Part shown: positions 9,901 to 17,656 of the stretch, piece after piece
How positions within the stretch are numbered: the stretch's first letter is position 1
Layout: the number at the start of each line of letters is the position of its first letter
Assembly (NCBI RefSeq): GCF_007859735.1
Contig: NZ_SIHI01000026.1
Span: 1-47,515 of the forward strand
Direction: 5' to 3'
Length of the DNA: 47,515 nucleotides
DNA from: Thalassoglobus neptunius
Lineage (GTDB): Bacteria; Planctomycetota; Planctomycetia; Planctomycetales; Planctomycetaceae
Made by a program: the position numbers and the translations under genes
The notes under the pieces: model-generated
What the model was told of the DNA's origin: nothing
Databases searched by the model: none
What the model saw: only the letters and a program-made list of their open reading frames with translations

Positions 9901-10228
9901 TTGGTACCTGTTCGATTCCCTGATTCGCCTGTCAGGACGAGCCGGGCAAGTAAGCCCAACAGCTGCGGAAGCGATCTTTGATGAACTCGAAGATCCGTTT
10001 TCGATGTTCCGTCTCGAAGACAAACGACTTCTTTTGCGCTATCTCGCTTCAGAATCACTCTCGCCGGACAAAACTGTTATCGCTTTGGAAGCACTGGAGC
10101 CGAACGTTCCCTGGATTGGTTGGCTGCTGGAGAACCGAGCGCGAGTTTACGAGTCAGTCGACCATCCACTTTCTCGAACCGCCGCGAGTGATCTTCAGTT
10201 GTTCCAATACTCGGAACCGCCCAAATAG
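6953..10228 (+). CDS. fused membrane transporter-like / spermidine synthase-like protein
   Basis: About 1091 residues in three parts. The first roughly 520 residues hold many hydrophobic helices of the MFS-like type found in fused spermidine synthases. A Rossmann methyltransferase-like domain follows, with GLGTGES near residue 600 and VDVIELEP after it. From about residue 750 a helical TPR-like tail completes the protein. The catalytic loop reads YDLIVSEPSNP, not the classical D(S/T)xDP of SpeE, so aminopropyl transfer to putrescine is doubtful. The SEPSNP version is typical of these fusions, whose product is unknown. The start is uncertain: ATG 6953 lacks a ribosome site, and GTG 7079 or 7120 would begin just before the first helix. 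Confidence 0.85.
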   Translation: MIFTLSPFWSQIHLSRLFCCWQSEGIAFVATCSHTRNGPLTIVRPVAKEAVVPSFVVATLLTCSGACALIFQVVWIRELRLIFGATTSASAAVLAIFMGGLGLGNFLLGRRIDRNPAPLRVYGKLEAGIAFSAAISPLLVELSRAIYLGLGGQATLGFPTATGLRLLFSALILGVPTILMGGTLPAAAKAVSSTKDPYRRGVALVYGMNTLGAVLGAGIANFYLLEAWGGRWTLWSACGLNAGLACIALLLSARYSRTPVDEHAQEASSNDDAPAETKTSSQFLTVCLTSGFVGFVFFLMELVWYRMLGPLLGGTTYTFGLILCLALLGIGIGGAAYSLLARWIRPTHRLLALTCALEAFLIALPFFYGDRVALWVLEQQRQGIDSFGEQVWNWFQIGGFVILPPAIISGFQFPVLIAVAGTGRENVGRQVGLTFAANTLGAICGSLAGGFLLLPLLSAPGLWIVCIWILIGLTCLLALAGRREEGVWLSPAVVTSLLAGCAILFIGPTAVWRHSGIGAGRAELIGTGQNAEQRFINEKRRQTLWEGEGLESSVAVTATDSLAFLVNGKSDGNAYGDAGTQIGLGLIGPLLHPDPQRGLVIGLGTGESAGWLADCRNMESVDVIELEPIIMFMAELCTPMNRDVLNNPKVHIEFNDAREFLLTTPNEYDLIVSEPSNPYRAGIANLYTQEFYEAAAARLSSDGLFLQWLQGYEVDPRTVKSVLTTLRSVFPATQIWRTKSRDLVLVCGRSKDSLSFQRDELVARLQDSTLSEGLQKAWRVTDLEGVLAHYVGGDEAIDTFLDGSDQLLNTDDRNLLEYAFALTVGKSTRFSIHELQQLADRSDNPFPISIDDEQKEAIARRRLAMLLHLGGEIPANEAPQSVDPDRVAAYRAYLDEKYEEAAKHFGQSEPDLSCPIDTLVFAHTMAETGRPIDEEILATVRAQNETEAAAIEAISAWHRGEQDASIKHMVTAFEKLRQNPWGSWYLFDSLIRLSGRAGQVSPTAAEAIFDELEDPFSMFRLEDKRLLLRYLASESLSPDKTVIALEALEPNVPWIGWLLENRARVYESVDHPLSRTAASDLQLFQYSEPPK

Positions 10229-10360
10229 ATAGATCGTCGATGATCGCAAAGTGACCGTTCAACGTGTCCGGATCAACTCGCGAAAACCAGCAATGGCTTC
10301 TCAGAGAACTGCTTGAACGCAAGCGTCACGAAGAGAGACTCAACCTCTTCCGCTGCCAAC

Positions 10361-11896
10361 TTAATAGATCTGGCGTCTTGGCAAGTCCGCAAATCGGCGG
10401 CGTATCGGATCGGGCAGCGGCTGATTAGCTTTTGGCGAGAGCGGAATTCGAATTCTCGCGAATCCCCAGAACTGTGTGTCACGAAGTTTGTCGTATGAAA
10501 GTTCAACGCCAGCTTCGAACCGCGACTGATTCCCGAGCCATGGAAGGGCATAGCATCGATACTCTAACCGGGACTTCGGTCCTGTGATCGAACTGAAACC
10601 CGATGCGGAATTCCCAAGATGGTAGATTCCGTTGAACCAGCGAAGTTCCCGGCTGTCCAGCCATCCCCAATGAAGAAGCCGGCAGCCATATTCGATTTCG
10701 AAACCTCGATACGCCCGTTCCTGAAAATTGTGAGTGAAAACCGTTCCGTTCGAAAATCCGCTCCGACGATCTGCTGATTCACCGCCTTGATTCGGGAAGT
10801 AAGCGGTGATTCGAAAATCGCGTTCGAGTGTGATCACTTCAATCCCGGTCGTGAATTGATTGAAGCTGTTATCATCGGTTGTATTCATGTGATCGAAGTA
10901 TCCGTAGACACCCCAGATCCAATCGTCCTCATCGATGAAACGGTATCCCAATCCGAACATTCCAGTGCTGGCGTCTTCACTGTCGAACTGAGCCCGCAAG
11001 TCTGAAAAAATGAGGCTGTCGTTGGTTTCCCAAAGAGGAAGCATCCCGCGAATCTCCGTCACGGTTCTTTCCGATCCCGGCATGATCATCAGATCAATGA
11101 ACGGAGCAAGATCACTCGTTCCGAGGCAGTTTTGACACTCATCTGCAAATGATCCCGGGCAGCACTCGTCTCCCATCCAACTCTGATTCAACTCTGGAGA
11201 GGCTGCTTGTGGTGGAGCCGAGTCCATCGCAAGGAACGGATCCGGGTCCGGAAACAGTTCCGGTCCAGCCTGTGATGGCTGTGGGTCGAGCATCGGCGAA
11301 GACGGTATTGGTGAAGACGGCGAGGGCGAAGAAGTTGGAGCAGGAACCGGAGCCAAATCAGGCAGTTCGACTTCCGGAGGAACCGGGACGTTCAAATTCG
11401 CCGGGTCAGGTTGAGAGTCGGGATGTGGTTCAATCGCCGGACTCGGATCGGACGAGATGAATGCTTCTGCCACAACGGGAGGTTGCGAAGGAATTTCAAC
11501 GAGTTTCGGCGTCGGGGTCGCAGGCACCAACTGTTCAGATTCACTCTCCCCGGCTGTCTGCAAGACCTGTTGAGGTTCAGGAAACTGAGCGGGTCGAGCG
11601 TTCTTCCGACGAGCGTTCTGTTCTCGAACAAGCTGTTCCAGATCCAGAATCTCGGGAAGGCTTTCGTGCTTCGGAATTGGCCGACATGGCGGAGGAAAAT
11701 CTCCCTTCACGAACCCTAAGAATCGAGGAGGAGGCGGAGCATCGCTCTCGACAAATCCCAGAAACTTCGGCGGAGCAGGCTGTTCGGAATCAACATATCC
11801 AATGAAACGAGGAGGCGGAGGCGCATCACTTTCCGCGAACGCACTGAGTGCGAAACAGAATTGGGCAGAGAGTATGAGTCCACAAACAAGACGCAT
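10361..11896 (-). CDS. outer-membrane beta-barrel protein with proline-rich N-terminal repeats (inverse autotransporter-like)
   Basis: A signal peptide (cleavage near AFA/E, residue 21) is followed by three imperfect repeats of about 14 residues built on PPPRFxGFV (residues about 23-64). A long Pro/Ser/Glu-rich linker runs to about residue 230. A four-Cys cluster (CC, C, C) follows. The last 250 residues form a beta-strand-rich region with EIRGMLPLW, GMFGLGYRF and WGVYGYFDH, like the inverse autotransporter/intimin barrel found in planctomycetes. No passenger follows the barrel, so the N-terminal part is probably periplasmic and may tether the barrel to the wall. It converges on the spermidine synthase-like gene. 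Its 5' flank (11897-12166) holds no gene. Confidence 0.8.
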   Translation of the reverse strand: MRLVCGLILSAQFCFALSAFAESDAPPPPRFIGYVDSEQPAPPKFLGFVESDAPPPPRFLGFVKGDFPPPCRPIPKHESLPEILDLEQLVREQNARRKNARPAQFPEPQQVLQTAGESESEQLVPATPTPKLVEIPSQPPVVAEAFISSDPSPAIEPHPDSQPDPANLNVPVPPEVELPDLAPVPAPTSSPSPSSPIPSSPMLDPQPSQAGPELFPDPDPFLAMDSAPPQAASPELNQSWMGDECCPGSFADECQNCLGTSDLAPFIDLMIMPGSERTVTEIRGMLPLWETNDSLIFSDLRAQFDSEDASTGMFGLGYRFIDEDDWIWGVYGYFDHMNTTDDNSFNQFTTGIEVITLERDFRITAYFPNQGGESADRRSGFSNGTVFTHNFQERAYRGFEIEYGCRLLHWGWLDSRELRWFNGIYHLGNSASGFSSITGPKSRLEYRCYALPWLGNQSRFEAGVELSYDKLRDTQFWGFARIRIPLSPKANQPLPDPIRRRFADLPRRQIY

Positions 11897-12166
11897 TCGA
11901 GAGAACCATCCATTAACCAGTTTGTGGACTGTACTACTCCCTTCCAGCGGTTGAGGTCAATCTGCCAAGAATGGGATGCCTCTTCATGAAGCGATCACAG
12001 GCACTTTTCGCCGTTTTCACTCAACTTCATGGTAACCAGTTCATGGCGGTCAGATCATTGGACCAGAGCCACTCGCAACAATCCCGTTCAGGAACTCACG
12101 CAGCCAAACACAGCGATCACCGCGATGAAAGATCCCGAGCTACGCAAACCCTTCATTAAGAACGAC

Positions 12167-13918
12167 TTACGGCAAGTCACGATCCGGGAGAAATCGCTTG
12201 AGTTCTCCGCGTAAGAACGTCTCGATGTCACGCGCAAGGTCAAGCTGATAGCACTTTTGCGCCAACTCTTCGCATTCGGTGATGGAGATGTTTCTCACGA
12301 GTTGCTTGATGATCGGCACCGACTGAGGAGTCACGCTGAGATTCCGCAACCCCATGCCAAGCAGCAGCGGCACAAACATCGGATTCGAAGACATTTGACC
12401 ACAAACTGCGACGGGCAACTTCGCATCGCGGGCAGCAAACAGAACCCTCCGCACAAGGAACAAGACTGACGGATCGCTGCCGTTGTAGTATTTGGCGACC
12501 ATCGGATCAGACCGATCCGCTGCGAGGGTGTATTGAATCAAGTCGTTCGTGCCGATGGAGAAGAAATCGACTTCATGCGCAAACTCCTCGGCCATGATCG
12601 CGGCCGACGGAACCTCGACCATCATCCCGACCGGGATATGCGGATTGTGTTCGATCTTCTGCTCTTCAAGGTCTTCGCAGACGTCGCGAAACACCATTCT
12701 GGCCTGACGGAACTCTCCAATTGAAGAGATCAACGGGAACATCACTCGAGCGTTTCCGAACACGGCAGCACGCAAGATTGCACGCAATTGCGTCTTGAAG
12801 AGTTCAAGATACTCCAGACTGACACGAATACTTCGCAGCCCCAATTCCGGGTTGCTGACTTCATTGTAAACGTGTTTCATCGCGCCGGGAATTTTGTCAG
12901 CCCCGACGTCGAGGGTTCGAATGGTCACCGGGCGTTCCCCGAACGTGTCGATGACTTTCCGATACGCCTGATAATGATCTTCTTCGGAACGTTCGCCCAT
13001 GGCTCCGAGGTACAGAAACTCGGTCCGGTATAACCCGATTCCATCAGCTCCGCGTTCTTTGCACTGAATGGCTTCTTCCGGGAATTCGATGTTCCCGCAA
13101 ACCTCGATCGAAACTCCGTCGGTCGTGATCGCCTGACCGACACCGAGTTTGCGAAGTGCCTGAGACTTCGATTGGAACCGCTCTTTGATCAGCCGATATT
13201 TTTCAAGAGTTTTCTCATCAGGGCCGATGATGAGCCGCCCCTCGTTTCCGTCGAGGATGACGGTTTCCCCGCCTGAGATATCGGTGAGGAAGTCTCCGAC
13301 CCCAACAATGGCCGGGATTTCGAGAGCCCCTGCGAGAATTGCAGTGTGGCTGGTACTGCCTCCTTTTTCAGTGGCGAAACCCTGAACGAATTTCCGATTC
13401 AGCCCGGCCGTCTCGCTGGGAGTCAGGTTGTATGCGAGCACGATCACTTCGGTCGTCAGGTGCGACAATTCTTCCCGCTGTTCTCCAAGCAGATGCCGGA
13501 GCAGGCTTCGTTCGAGATCGAAAATATCCGCAGCCCGCTCAGCGAGATACTGATCTCCGAGATGCTGGAGTTCCTTCGCATACCGTCTTAACACTTGAGA
13601 CGAAGCATGTTCGGGAGACTCGTGATCTTCCCGAATCCTCCGTTCGATCTGCTCGATCAGCTTGGGATCTCTGACAAACTGTAGATGGGCCCCGAAGATC
13701 GAAGCATACTCTTTGCCGAGATGCTTGGCAGCAAGTGCCTCGTTGGCCGAGATTTCCTGAGCGACTTTTTCGAGTGCAGCGTGCAGGCGTTCCACCTCCA
13801 CGTTGACAGCATCAATACTCACCGAATCCTTTGGAATTCGGAAGTCTTCAACCCCTAAGACAAATGCTGGTCCAATAGCGACACCGGGTGAAACAGCAAT
13901 CCCATGTCTGACCTGCAT
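12167..13918 (-). CDS. ptsI: PTS enzyme I (phosphoenolpyruvate-protein phosphotransferase)
   Basis: This 583-residue protein is full length for enzyme I. It has the N-terminal HPr-binding/phospho-His domain, with active His191 in GGSTSHTAILA, and the PEP-binding TIM barrel, with GIGLYRTEFLY, TLDVGADK and MVEVPSA. The conserved C-terminal Cys is in VCGQMSSNP. It transfers phosphate from PEP to HPr. No GAF domain precedes it, so it is the classical form and not the long PtsP form of proteobacterial PTS-Ntr. It is last in the minus-strand series hpf, EIIA, HPr, EI, 83 bases after HPr. No sugar EIIB or EIIC gene is in the window. Confidence 0.97.
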   Translation of the reverse strand: MQVRHGIAVSPGVAIGPAFVLGVEDFRIPKDSVSIDAVNVEVERLHAALEKVAQEISANEALAAKHLGKEYASIFGAHLQFVRDPKLIEQIERRIREDHESPEHASSQVLRRYAKELQHLGDQYLAERAADIFDLERSLLRHLLGEQREELSHLTTEVIVLAYNLTPSETAGLNRKFVQGFATEKGGSTSHTAILAGALEIPAIVGVGDFLTDISGGETVILDGNEGRLIIGPDEKTLEKYRLIKERFQSKSQALRKLGVGQAITTDGVSIEVCGNIEFPEEAIQCKERGADGIGLYRTEFLYLGAMGERSEEDHYQAYRKVIDTFGERPVTIRTLDVGADKIPGAMKHVYNEVSNPELGLRSIRVSLEYLELFKTQLRAILRAAVFGNARVMFPLISSIGEFRQARMVFRDVCEDLEEQKIEHNPHIPVGMMVEVPSAAIMAEEFAHEVDFFSIGTNDLIQYTLAADRSDPMVAKYYNGSDPSVLFLVRRVLFAARDAKLPVAVCGQMSSNPMFVPLLLGMGLRNLSVTPQSVPIIKQLVRNISITECEELAQKCYQLDLARDIETFLRGELKRFLPDRDLP

Positions 13919-14001
13919 TGAATTCCTCGAAACGGTATGTCATCACTCGCGATGGGCTCCACCAGCGCGTTGGATCCCCCATCGGATTTTCGCGACTCGA
14001 T

Positions 14002-14286
14002 TTATGACGATGGTTCTTCGGGTTTTGAGAGCAATTCCTCAAGTTCGTTCAGCACTTGCTCTGCATCATCACCGGTTGCTTCCAGTTCCAGCATAGAATC
14101 AGGAACCGCGGCAAGTTGCACAAGATCAAACATTGAAGAAGCATCGGCAGTCTTGTCGCCATAGGTGATTCGAACCTGCCCCGAATGACGACTCACCAGA
14201 GCAATCACATTCGAGCATGCACGAATGTGAAGCCCCTGCGTAATTTTGAGTCGCACCGTTCGGCGGAGCACAATCGAACCATTCAT
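14002..14286 (-). CDS. HPr-family phosphocarrier protein
   Basis: This 94-residue protein has the HPr fold pattern: active His20 in GLHIRAC (canonical GLHARPA, Arg22 kept, Pro replaced by Ala). The second regulatory site reads ADASSMFDLVQL, where Ser51 sits at the position of Ser46 of classical HPr. It accepts phosphate from enzyme I and passes it to EIIA. The C-terminus carries a short acidic Pro/Ser tail. AGGACT precedes the ATG by a few bases. It lies between EIIA and EI. A strong inverted repeat at 14342-14375 separates it from EIIA, so it may have its own promoter. It could be an NPr-type or a sugar-type HPr; the lack of a permease favours a regulatory role. Confidence 0.93.
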   Translation of the reverse strand: MNGSIVLRRTVRLKITQGLHIRACSNVIALVSRHSGQVRITYGDKTADASSMFDLVQLAAVPDSMLELEATGDDAEQVLNELEELLSKPEEPSS

Positions 14287-14341
14287 GAGTCCTGAATAGA
14301 CTTTCTTTTGGAGAAATCAGTGGCGACTCGATCCAACACAA

Positions 14342-14375
14342 GTTTTCAGTGATGGCAATTCACCTCACTGAAAAC
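14342..14375 (-). terminator. 11-bp inverted repeat between EIIA and HPr genes
   Basis: A perfect 11-bp inverted repeat (14342-14352 and 14365-14375, arms GTTTTCAGTGA and TCACTGAAAAC) encloses a 12-base loop. On the minus strand it lies after the EIIA stop and before the HPr start, followed by TTGTGTT. It could be a terminator or attenuator within the operon, or an operator for a dimeric regulator. The A/T-rich arm ends would suit either. Confidence 0.55.
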
Positions 14376-14439
14376 CGGGATGTCTCGAATGCCCTTCCCT
14401 TACCGCGAATCTCTCACAAGAGTTTAGAAATCGGAAATA

Positions 14440-14910
14440 TTACACGAGGTTTTCGTCAGCTTCCTGCAACAGATCGACGACTTGCGACTGCGTGGTCGAC
14501 TGCTTCAGGAAACTACAAAAGTCGTCTTTCTTCAAGTATCGAGTGATTGTTTCCAACCCGCGAAGGTGATCACCTGGTCGATCCGGGGGAGAAATCAGCA
14601 AGAACAGAATGTAGACAGCTTCCCCGTCGAGGCTTTCAAAGTCCAGTCCATCGTGACACAGTGCCACTGTTGCAATGATGGACTCAACAGAAGGATGCTT
14701 GGTATGTGGGACTGCAACCCCACGACCGATGCCGGTCGAACCGAGTTCTTCTCGTTTGAGAATCGCCGAAACGATCGCTTCTTCATCGACTTCGCGAATC
14801 TTGCCAGCTGTTTTGAGGCTGGCCACCATCTGTCGAATTGCGGATTCCTTCGATTCAGCTTTCAGCTCTGGAAGGATCGCTTCTGGAACGACAAACTCGT
14901 TGAGTTTCAT
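14440..14910 (-). CDS. PTS EIIA (fructose/nitrogen type, PtsN-like)
   Basis: This 156-residue protein belongs to the PTS_EIIA type-2 family. The phospho-acceptor is His69 in [21 protein letters not shown] before it and [18 protein letters not shown] after it are family signatures. Length, absence of an attached EIIB, and position directly after hpf match the nitrogen-type EIIA (PtsN) of proteobacteria. PtsN proteins act by contact with potassium transport and other regulators according to their phosphorylation state. The target in planctomycetes is not known. It lies 124 bases after hpf and 153 before HPr. Confidence 0.93.
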   Translation of the reverse strand: MKLNEFVVPEAILPELKAESKESAIRQMVASLKTAGKIREVDEEAIVSAILKREELGSTGIGRGVAVPHTKHPSVESIIATVALCHDGLDFESLDGEAVYILFLLISPPDRPGDHLRGLETITRYLKKDDFCSFLKQSTTQSQVVDLLQEADENLV

Positions 14911-15034
14911 GTGTCGCGGTTCCTGATCAATAAATCTCTAAATGAGTTGCTGCGGCGACGACTCGATTTGGACCGTCTACCCAAACAACATGAACATCTA
15001 ACGCGTCGTTTCAACGACAAAATTCTGATGATGA

Positions 15035-15397
15035 TTATTCTTCTTCATCATCGCTACCGACAACTTGATCAGAGACAACTTCATTCAGGGGCTTGTCTCG
15101 TCGATGATCTGTCAGCTTTCCTTTGTATTTTCGAATCTGTTGTTCCATTTTTGCCAGAACCTGGTCAAAGCATGGACCGACTTCGTCAGCACTTGTTTCG
15201 TGATGTGTGACAAAGTCGTGTTTGTGCTCGGCATCAACAAGCATTTCGACCCGAACCCGGTCTCCTTCGTAATCCAGCGTAACCTGAATTGCAGTCACAC
15301 GTTCGAAGTAATGGAGCAACTTCTCCGCCTTGCGAGTAATGTAGTCGCGAAAATCCTCGCTAATTTCACCATGACGACACGTAATCGCGACTTGCAC
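15035..15397 (-). CDS. hpf: ribosome hibernation promoting factor, short form
   Basis: The frame opens upstream, but the GTG at 15397 has an AAAGAGG site 7 bases away and gives the exact family start (M)QVAITCRHGEIS. The product is 120 residues, with the conserved FRDYITRKAEKLLHYFERV and HDFVTHHETSADEVGPCFDQVLAKMEQQIRKYK split between its two halves. It is the short HPF/YfiA form, without the C-terminal dimerisation domain of long HPF, and ends in an acidic tail. HPF binds idle 30S/70S ribosomes and stores them inactive. The hpf-ptsN order is like the rpoN operon of proteobacteria, although rpoN is not in this window. Confidence 0.93.
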   Translation of the reverse strand: MQVAITCRHGEISEDFRDYITRKAEKLLHYFERVTAIQVTLDYEGDRVRVEMLVDAEHKHDFVTHHETSADEVGPCFDQVLAKMEQQIRKYKGKLTDHRRDKPLNEVVSDQVVGSDDEEE

Positions 15398-15776
15398 CGG
15401 GCAACCTCTTTCAACAAACAGCAGACGGTTTCGAACGAATGTGTTCAAATGACACGACGAATGGTCAAGACTCAAAACGCGATTTTAGTTCAACGTGGAC
15501 GTGCGTCAATTCACTTCTCGAATTCGCTGGAGCAAGTTATTCACTCAACGATGTTTGTTGATCCGTTGACCGACGAAATTCCGAACGTTGTTTTCAACCG
15601 CATGCGATTCAGGATCGCTCTTTGAGTCATCAAGAATCCTTGAACCGAAGTATTGCGTTCGATTCCTGGAAGACAACTGCGAGTTCGCTTTCTGAAGTGG
15701 CACGATTCCTATGCATCATCGAAACTCCGACGATGCCTGTCCGTTCAAATCTCGGCTTCGCACTTGTTCTAAAGTA
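15398..15776. other. gene-free stretch upstream of hpf
   Basis: About 380 bases with no supportable gene. It should carry the promoter of the hpf-PTS series, transcribed leftwards. A TGGCAC at about 15793, just outside this stretch, lacks the TTGC partner of a sigma-54 promoter. I see nothing else specific here. Confidence 0.5.
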
Positions 15777-15812
15777 AACTCGCTTTGGCCTTGGCACGCA
15801 CAGAGGCGAGTT
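15777..15812 (-). terminator. probable terminator of the His-rich lipoprotein gene
   Basis: The arms AACTCGC (15777-15783) and GCGAGTT (15806-15812) pair perfectly and extend inward by about three more pairs with wobbles. On the minus strand the hairpin lies just after the lipoprotein stop (15822) and is followed by TTTACTTT. The T-run is interrupted, so this is a moderate call. Confidence 0.5.
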
Positions 15813-15821
15813 GGCAATCCT

Positions 15822-16319
15822 TTAGTGTGCGTGACCGTGGTCGTGTGACACTTTCGCGGTCAGCGTCTTATCACCCGTTTTGATTTCAACCTGTCCGGTG
15901 ATTTCTTCGATGTCGTCGACCGACTCCGGCAACGCTCCCTCAGCGGATGTGAATCGCGACGTTGTTCCTTCTGCTTCCCCATCGAGTGGATTCGCAGCGA
16001 GTTCGACAACAGTCACATCATCGCCTTCACCGAGGAGAAGACTTGCCGTTGCTTCTTCCAGGGGAACAGCAGTCGCTGCATCGTCTCCGAGAACATAGAC
16101 CGAAACCAAACCGTCGGAGTAAACGATCTCGCCGTGATAGTCTCCGAATTCGAGAATGTGTCCACCATTGGGGCCTTCAGCATGATGATGATCGTGGACG
16201 GGATCTGTATTCACGACGTCATCCACGTCACCGAGTTCCCGATAGCCATCATCCGATCCGCATCCATGAATGGCGACGATCAACCCAAGAGCCAAAACGC
16301 CTGCGGAGTATCTACGCAT
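15822..16319 (-). CDS. His-rich lipoprotein
   Basis: The start at 16319 follows GGAG by 8 bases and gives 165 residues with a lipoprotein signal: MRR, a hydrophobic core, and lipobox IHGC with Cys near residue 20. The mature protein is acidic, with two His clusters, DHHHAEGPNGGH near the N-terminus and HDHGHAH at the extreme C-terminus. These could bind Zn, Cu or Ni. Similar short proteins occur near heavy-metal efflux genes, but no efflux gene is adjacent here. It is probably anchored in a membrane facing the periplasm. Function is unknown; metal binding is inferred from composition only. Confidence 0.82.
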   Translation of the reverse strand: MRRYSAGVLALGLIVAIHGCGSDDGYRELGDVDDVVNTDPVHDHHHAEGPNGGHILEFGDYHGEIVYSDGLVSVYVLGDDAATAVPLEEATASLLLGEGDDVTVVELAANPLDGEAEGTTSRFTSAEGALPESVDDIEEITGQVEIKTGDKTLTAKVSHDHGHAH

Positions 16320-16429
16320 CGACTTCTCCAAATAGAACAGAAATGCATGATTGAAAACGACAAGAATGAAAGCATTCAAGCAGTTTGATCAGCAATCCAC
16401 AATTGAAACTGGATTCCTGGAGAGGAAGA

Positions 16430-17212
16430 TTACTGTTTTCCTTCTGCTCGATTCGACCACCAGGGCAGACTGATTCCTCCATCCATGACAACAGTGCTTC
16501 CGGTCATGTAGTCACTCTCGCTGCTCATCATAAACGCAGCAAGCTTTCCAACTTCTTCAGGTTGCCCTAATCGCCCCCAGGGGATGTTCTTGGCACCACT
16601 CTCGAGTTGCTCTTCGGAGAAGAATTTTCTTTCGCCGGGTGTGTCAATCCAGCCCGGATGCACAATGTTGACACGAATTCGATGTTGCGCGAGCTCAATC
16701 GCAGCAGTTCGCCCCATCTGATCAATCGCGGCCTTAGCCATGTTGTACGCCATGGCTGTCGGAATCGGGATCGTCGCGTGCGGGGAACTGATCACGAGAA
16801 TCGCCCCGCCCTTTCCTTGTCGAATCATTTGCAATGCGGAAGCACGAACGCCATAGAAAGCCCCCCACATTGAGACATCAATAGTGCGGCGGAATCCTTC
16901 CATATCCGCATCGACCATCAATTCTCGATCACTGTAGGCAGCGTTCGAGACAAAACCGTTCAACTCGCCCCACTGGTTGACGACTTCTTCGATGAGATTC
17001 TCGATTGCACTCTGCTCCGCGACGTCTCCCTGTAAGACGAGACACTCACGTCCCAGACCTCGAATTTCTTCCGCAAGGCTCTCCGCAGCATCAGAACTTG
17101 ATCGATAATTGATCGCGACATCCGCGCCTGCACGAGCCAGTTCGAGCGCGCATCCTCTTCCGATCCCTTGAGACGCACCGGTAACGAGGATTTTTTGTTG
17201 ACTCAAATCCAT
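16430..17212 (-). CDS. short-chain dehydrogenase/reductase (SDR)
   Basis: The start at 17212 gives 260 residues beginning MDLSQQKILVTGASQGIG. This is the classical SDR pattern: cofactor motif TGASQGIG (11-18), NAA (90-92), catalytic Ser142/143, Tyr156 and Lys160 in the YxxxK motif, and the PGWIDTP loop. Arg37 in NYRSSS suggests NADP(H) preference. It is similar to glucose 1-dehydrogenase and 3-oxoacyl-ACP reductase-like SDRs; the substrate cannot be read from sequence. The upstream frame to 17329 lacks SDR features. It is probably a single gene; 17213-17656 upstream holds no other gene. Confidence 0.92.
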   Translation of the reverse strand: MDLSQQKILVTGASQGIGRGCALELARAGADVAINYRSSSDAAESLAEEIRGLGRECLVLQGDVAEQSAIENLIEEVVNQWGELNGFVSNAAYSDRELMVDADMEGFRRTIDVSMWGAFYGVRASALQMIRQGKGGAILVISSPHATIPIPTAMAYNMAKAAIDQMGRTAAIELAQHRIRVNIVHPGWIDTPGERKFFSEEQLESGAKNIPWGRLGQPEEVGKLAAFMMSSESDYMTGSTVVMDGGISLPWWSNRAEGKQ

Positions 17213-17656
17213 GGATCGCTTTCTGATTGACTTTTGTTCGCTGAATTGAGAAGAAAGAAATGACTCACCGATTTCCAGCGAGATCCTCGCCGGCAATTCA
17301 TCGGTTCGTTGTTGCCAACATCCGTCCATTCAAACACGTTTCGGGATACGTTCTAAGATAACAAAGTCATCCACTCACCCCAAACGCTGCGGAATTTCGA
17401 TTTGCAGTGTTTTCCTAACCGTCCTCAGCGACGACAACAATGTTTAGGAACCTTGCTCCTCAGACGCACGTCAAGTCGTTGCCCCGCCGGTTCCCGCCGG
17501 AAATATCTGCCTTCCGAGCTTCGCTACTCGCGAAAACTTGCGCAACCGTGGTCGAACCAATGCTCCTCCCGGAGTTCTCTCGGAATATTCACACGTCGCA
17601 ACATTCGAACACACGTTGCAACATTCAAACGCTTCCCCGAATGACAGAACGGGATA
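17213..17656. other. gene-free stretch with a tandem 20-bp repeat
   Basis: These 444 bases between the SDR start and the pdxJ stop carry no supportable gene. The only structures seen are a GC-rich CCGCCGG duplication near 17480-17500 and the tandem repeat at 17591-17630. Confidence 0.45.
17591..17630. repeat. two tandem 20-bp copies
   Basis: Copy one (17591-17610) and copy two (17611-17630) differ at two positions. The unit reads ACACGtyGCAACATTCrAAC in consensus. The pair lies 27 bases after the stop of pdxJ on that gene's strand, so it falls in the pdxJ 3' region. It may be a duplicated protein site or a chance duplication. Confidence 0.7.

Noticed and set aside
14482-15210. Long plus-strand frame (242 codons) across EIIA and hpf
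   Set aside because: It is antisense to two well-conserved genes, rich in Arg and His, and shows no domain.
15785-15812. TGGCAC suggesting a sigma-54 promoter near hpf
   Set aside because: The TTGC element at the required spacing is absent, and the bases form part of a terminator stem for the opposite gene.
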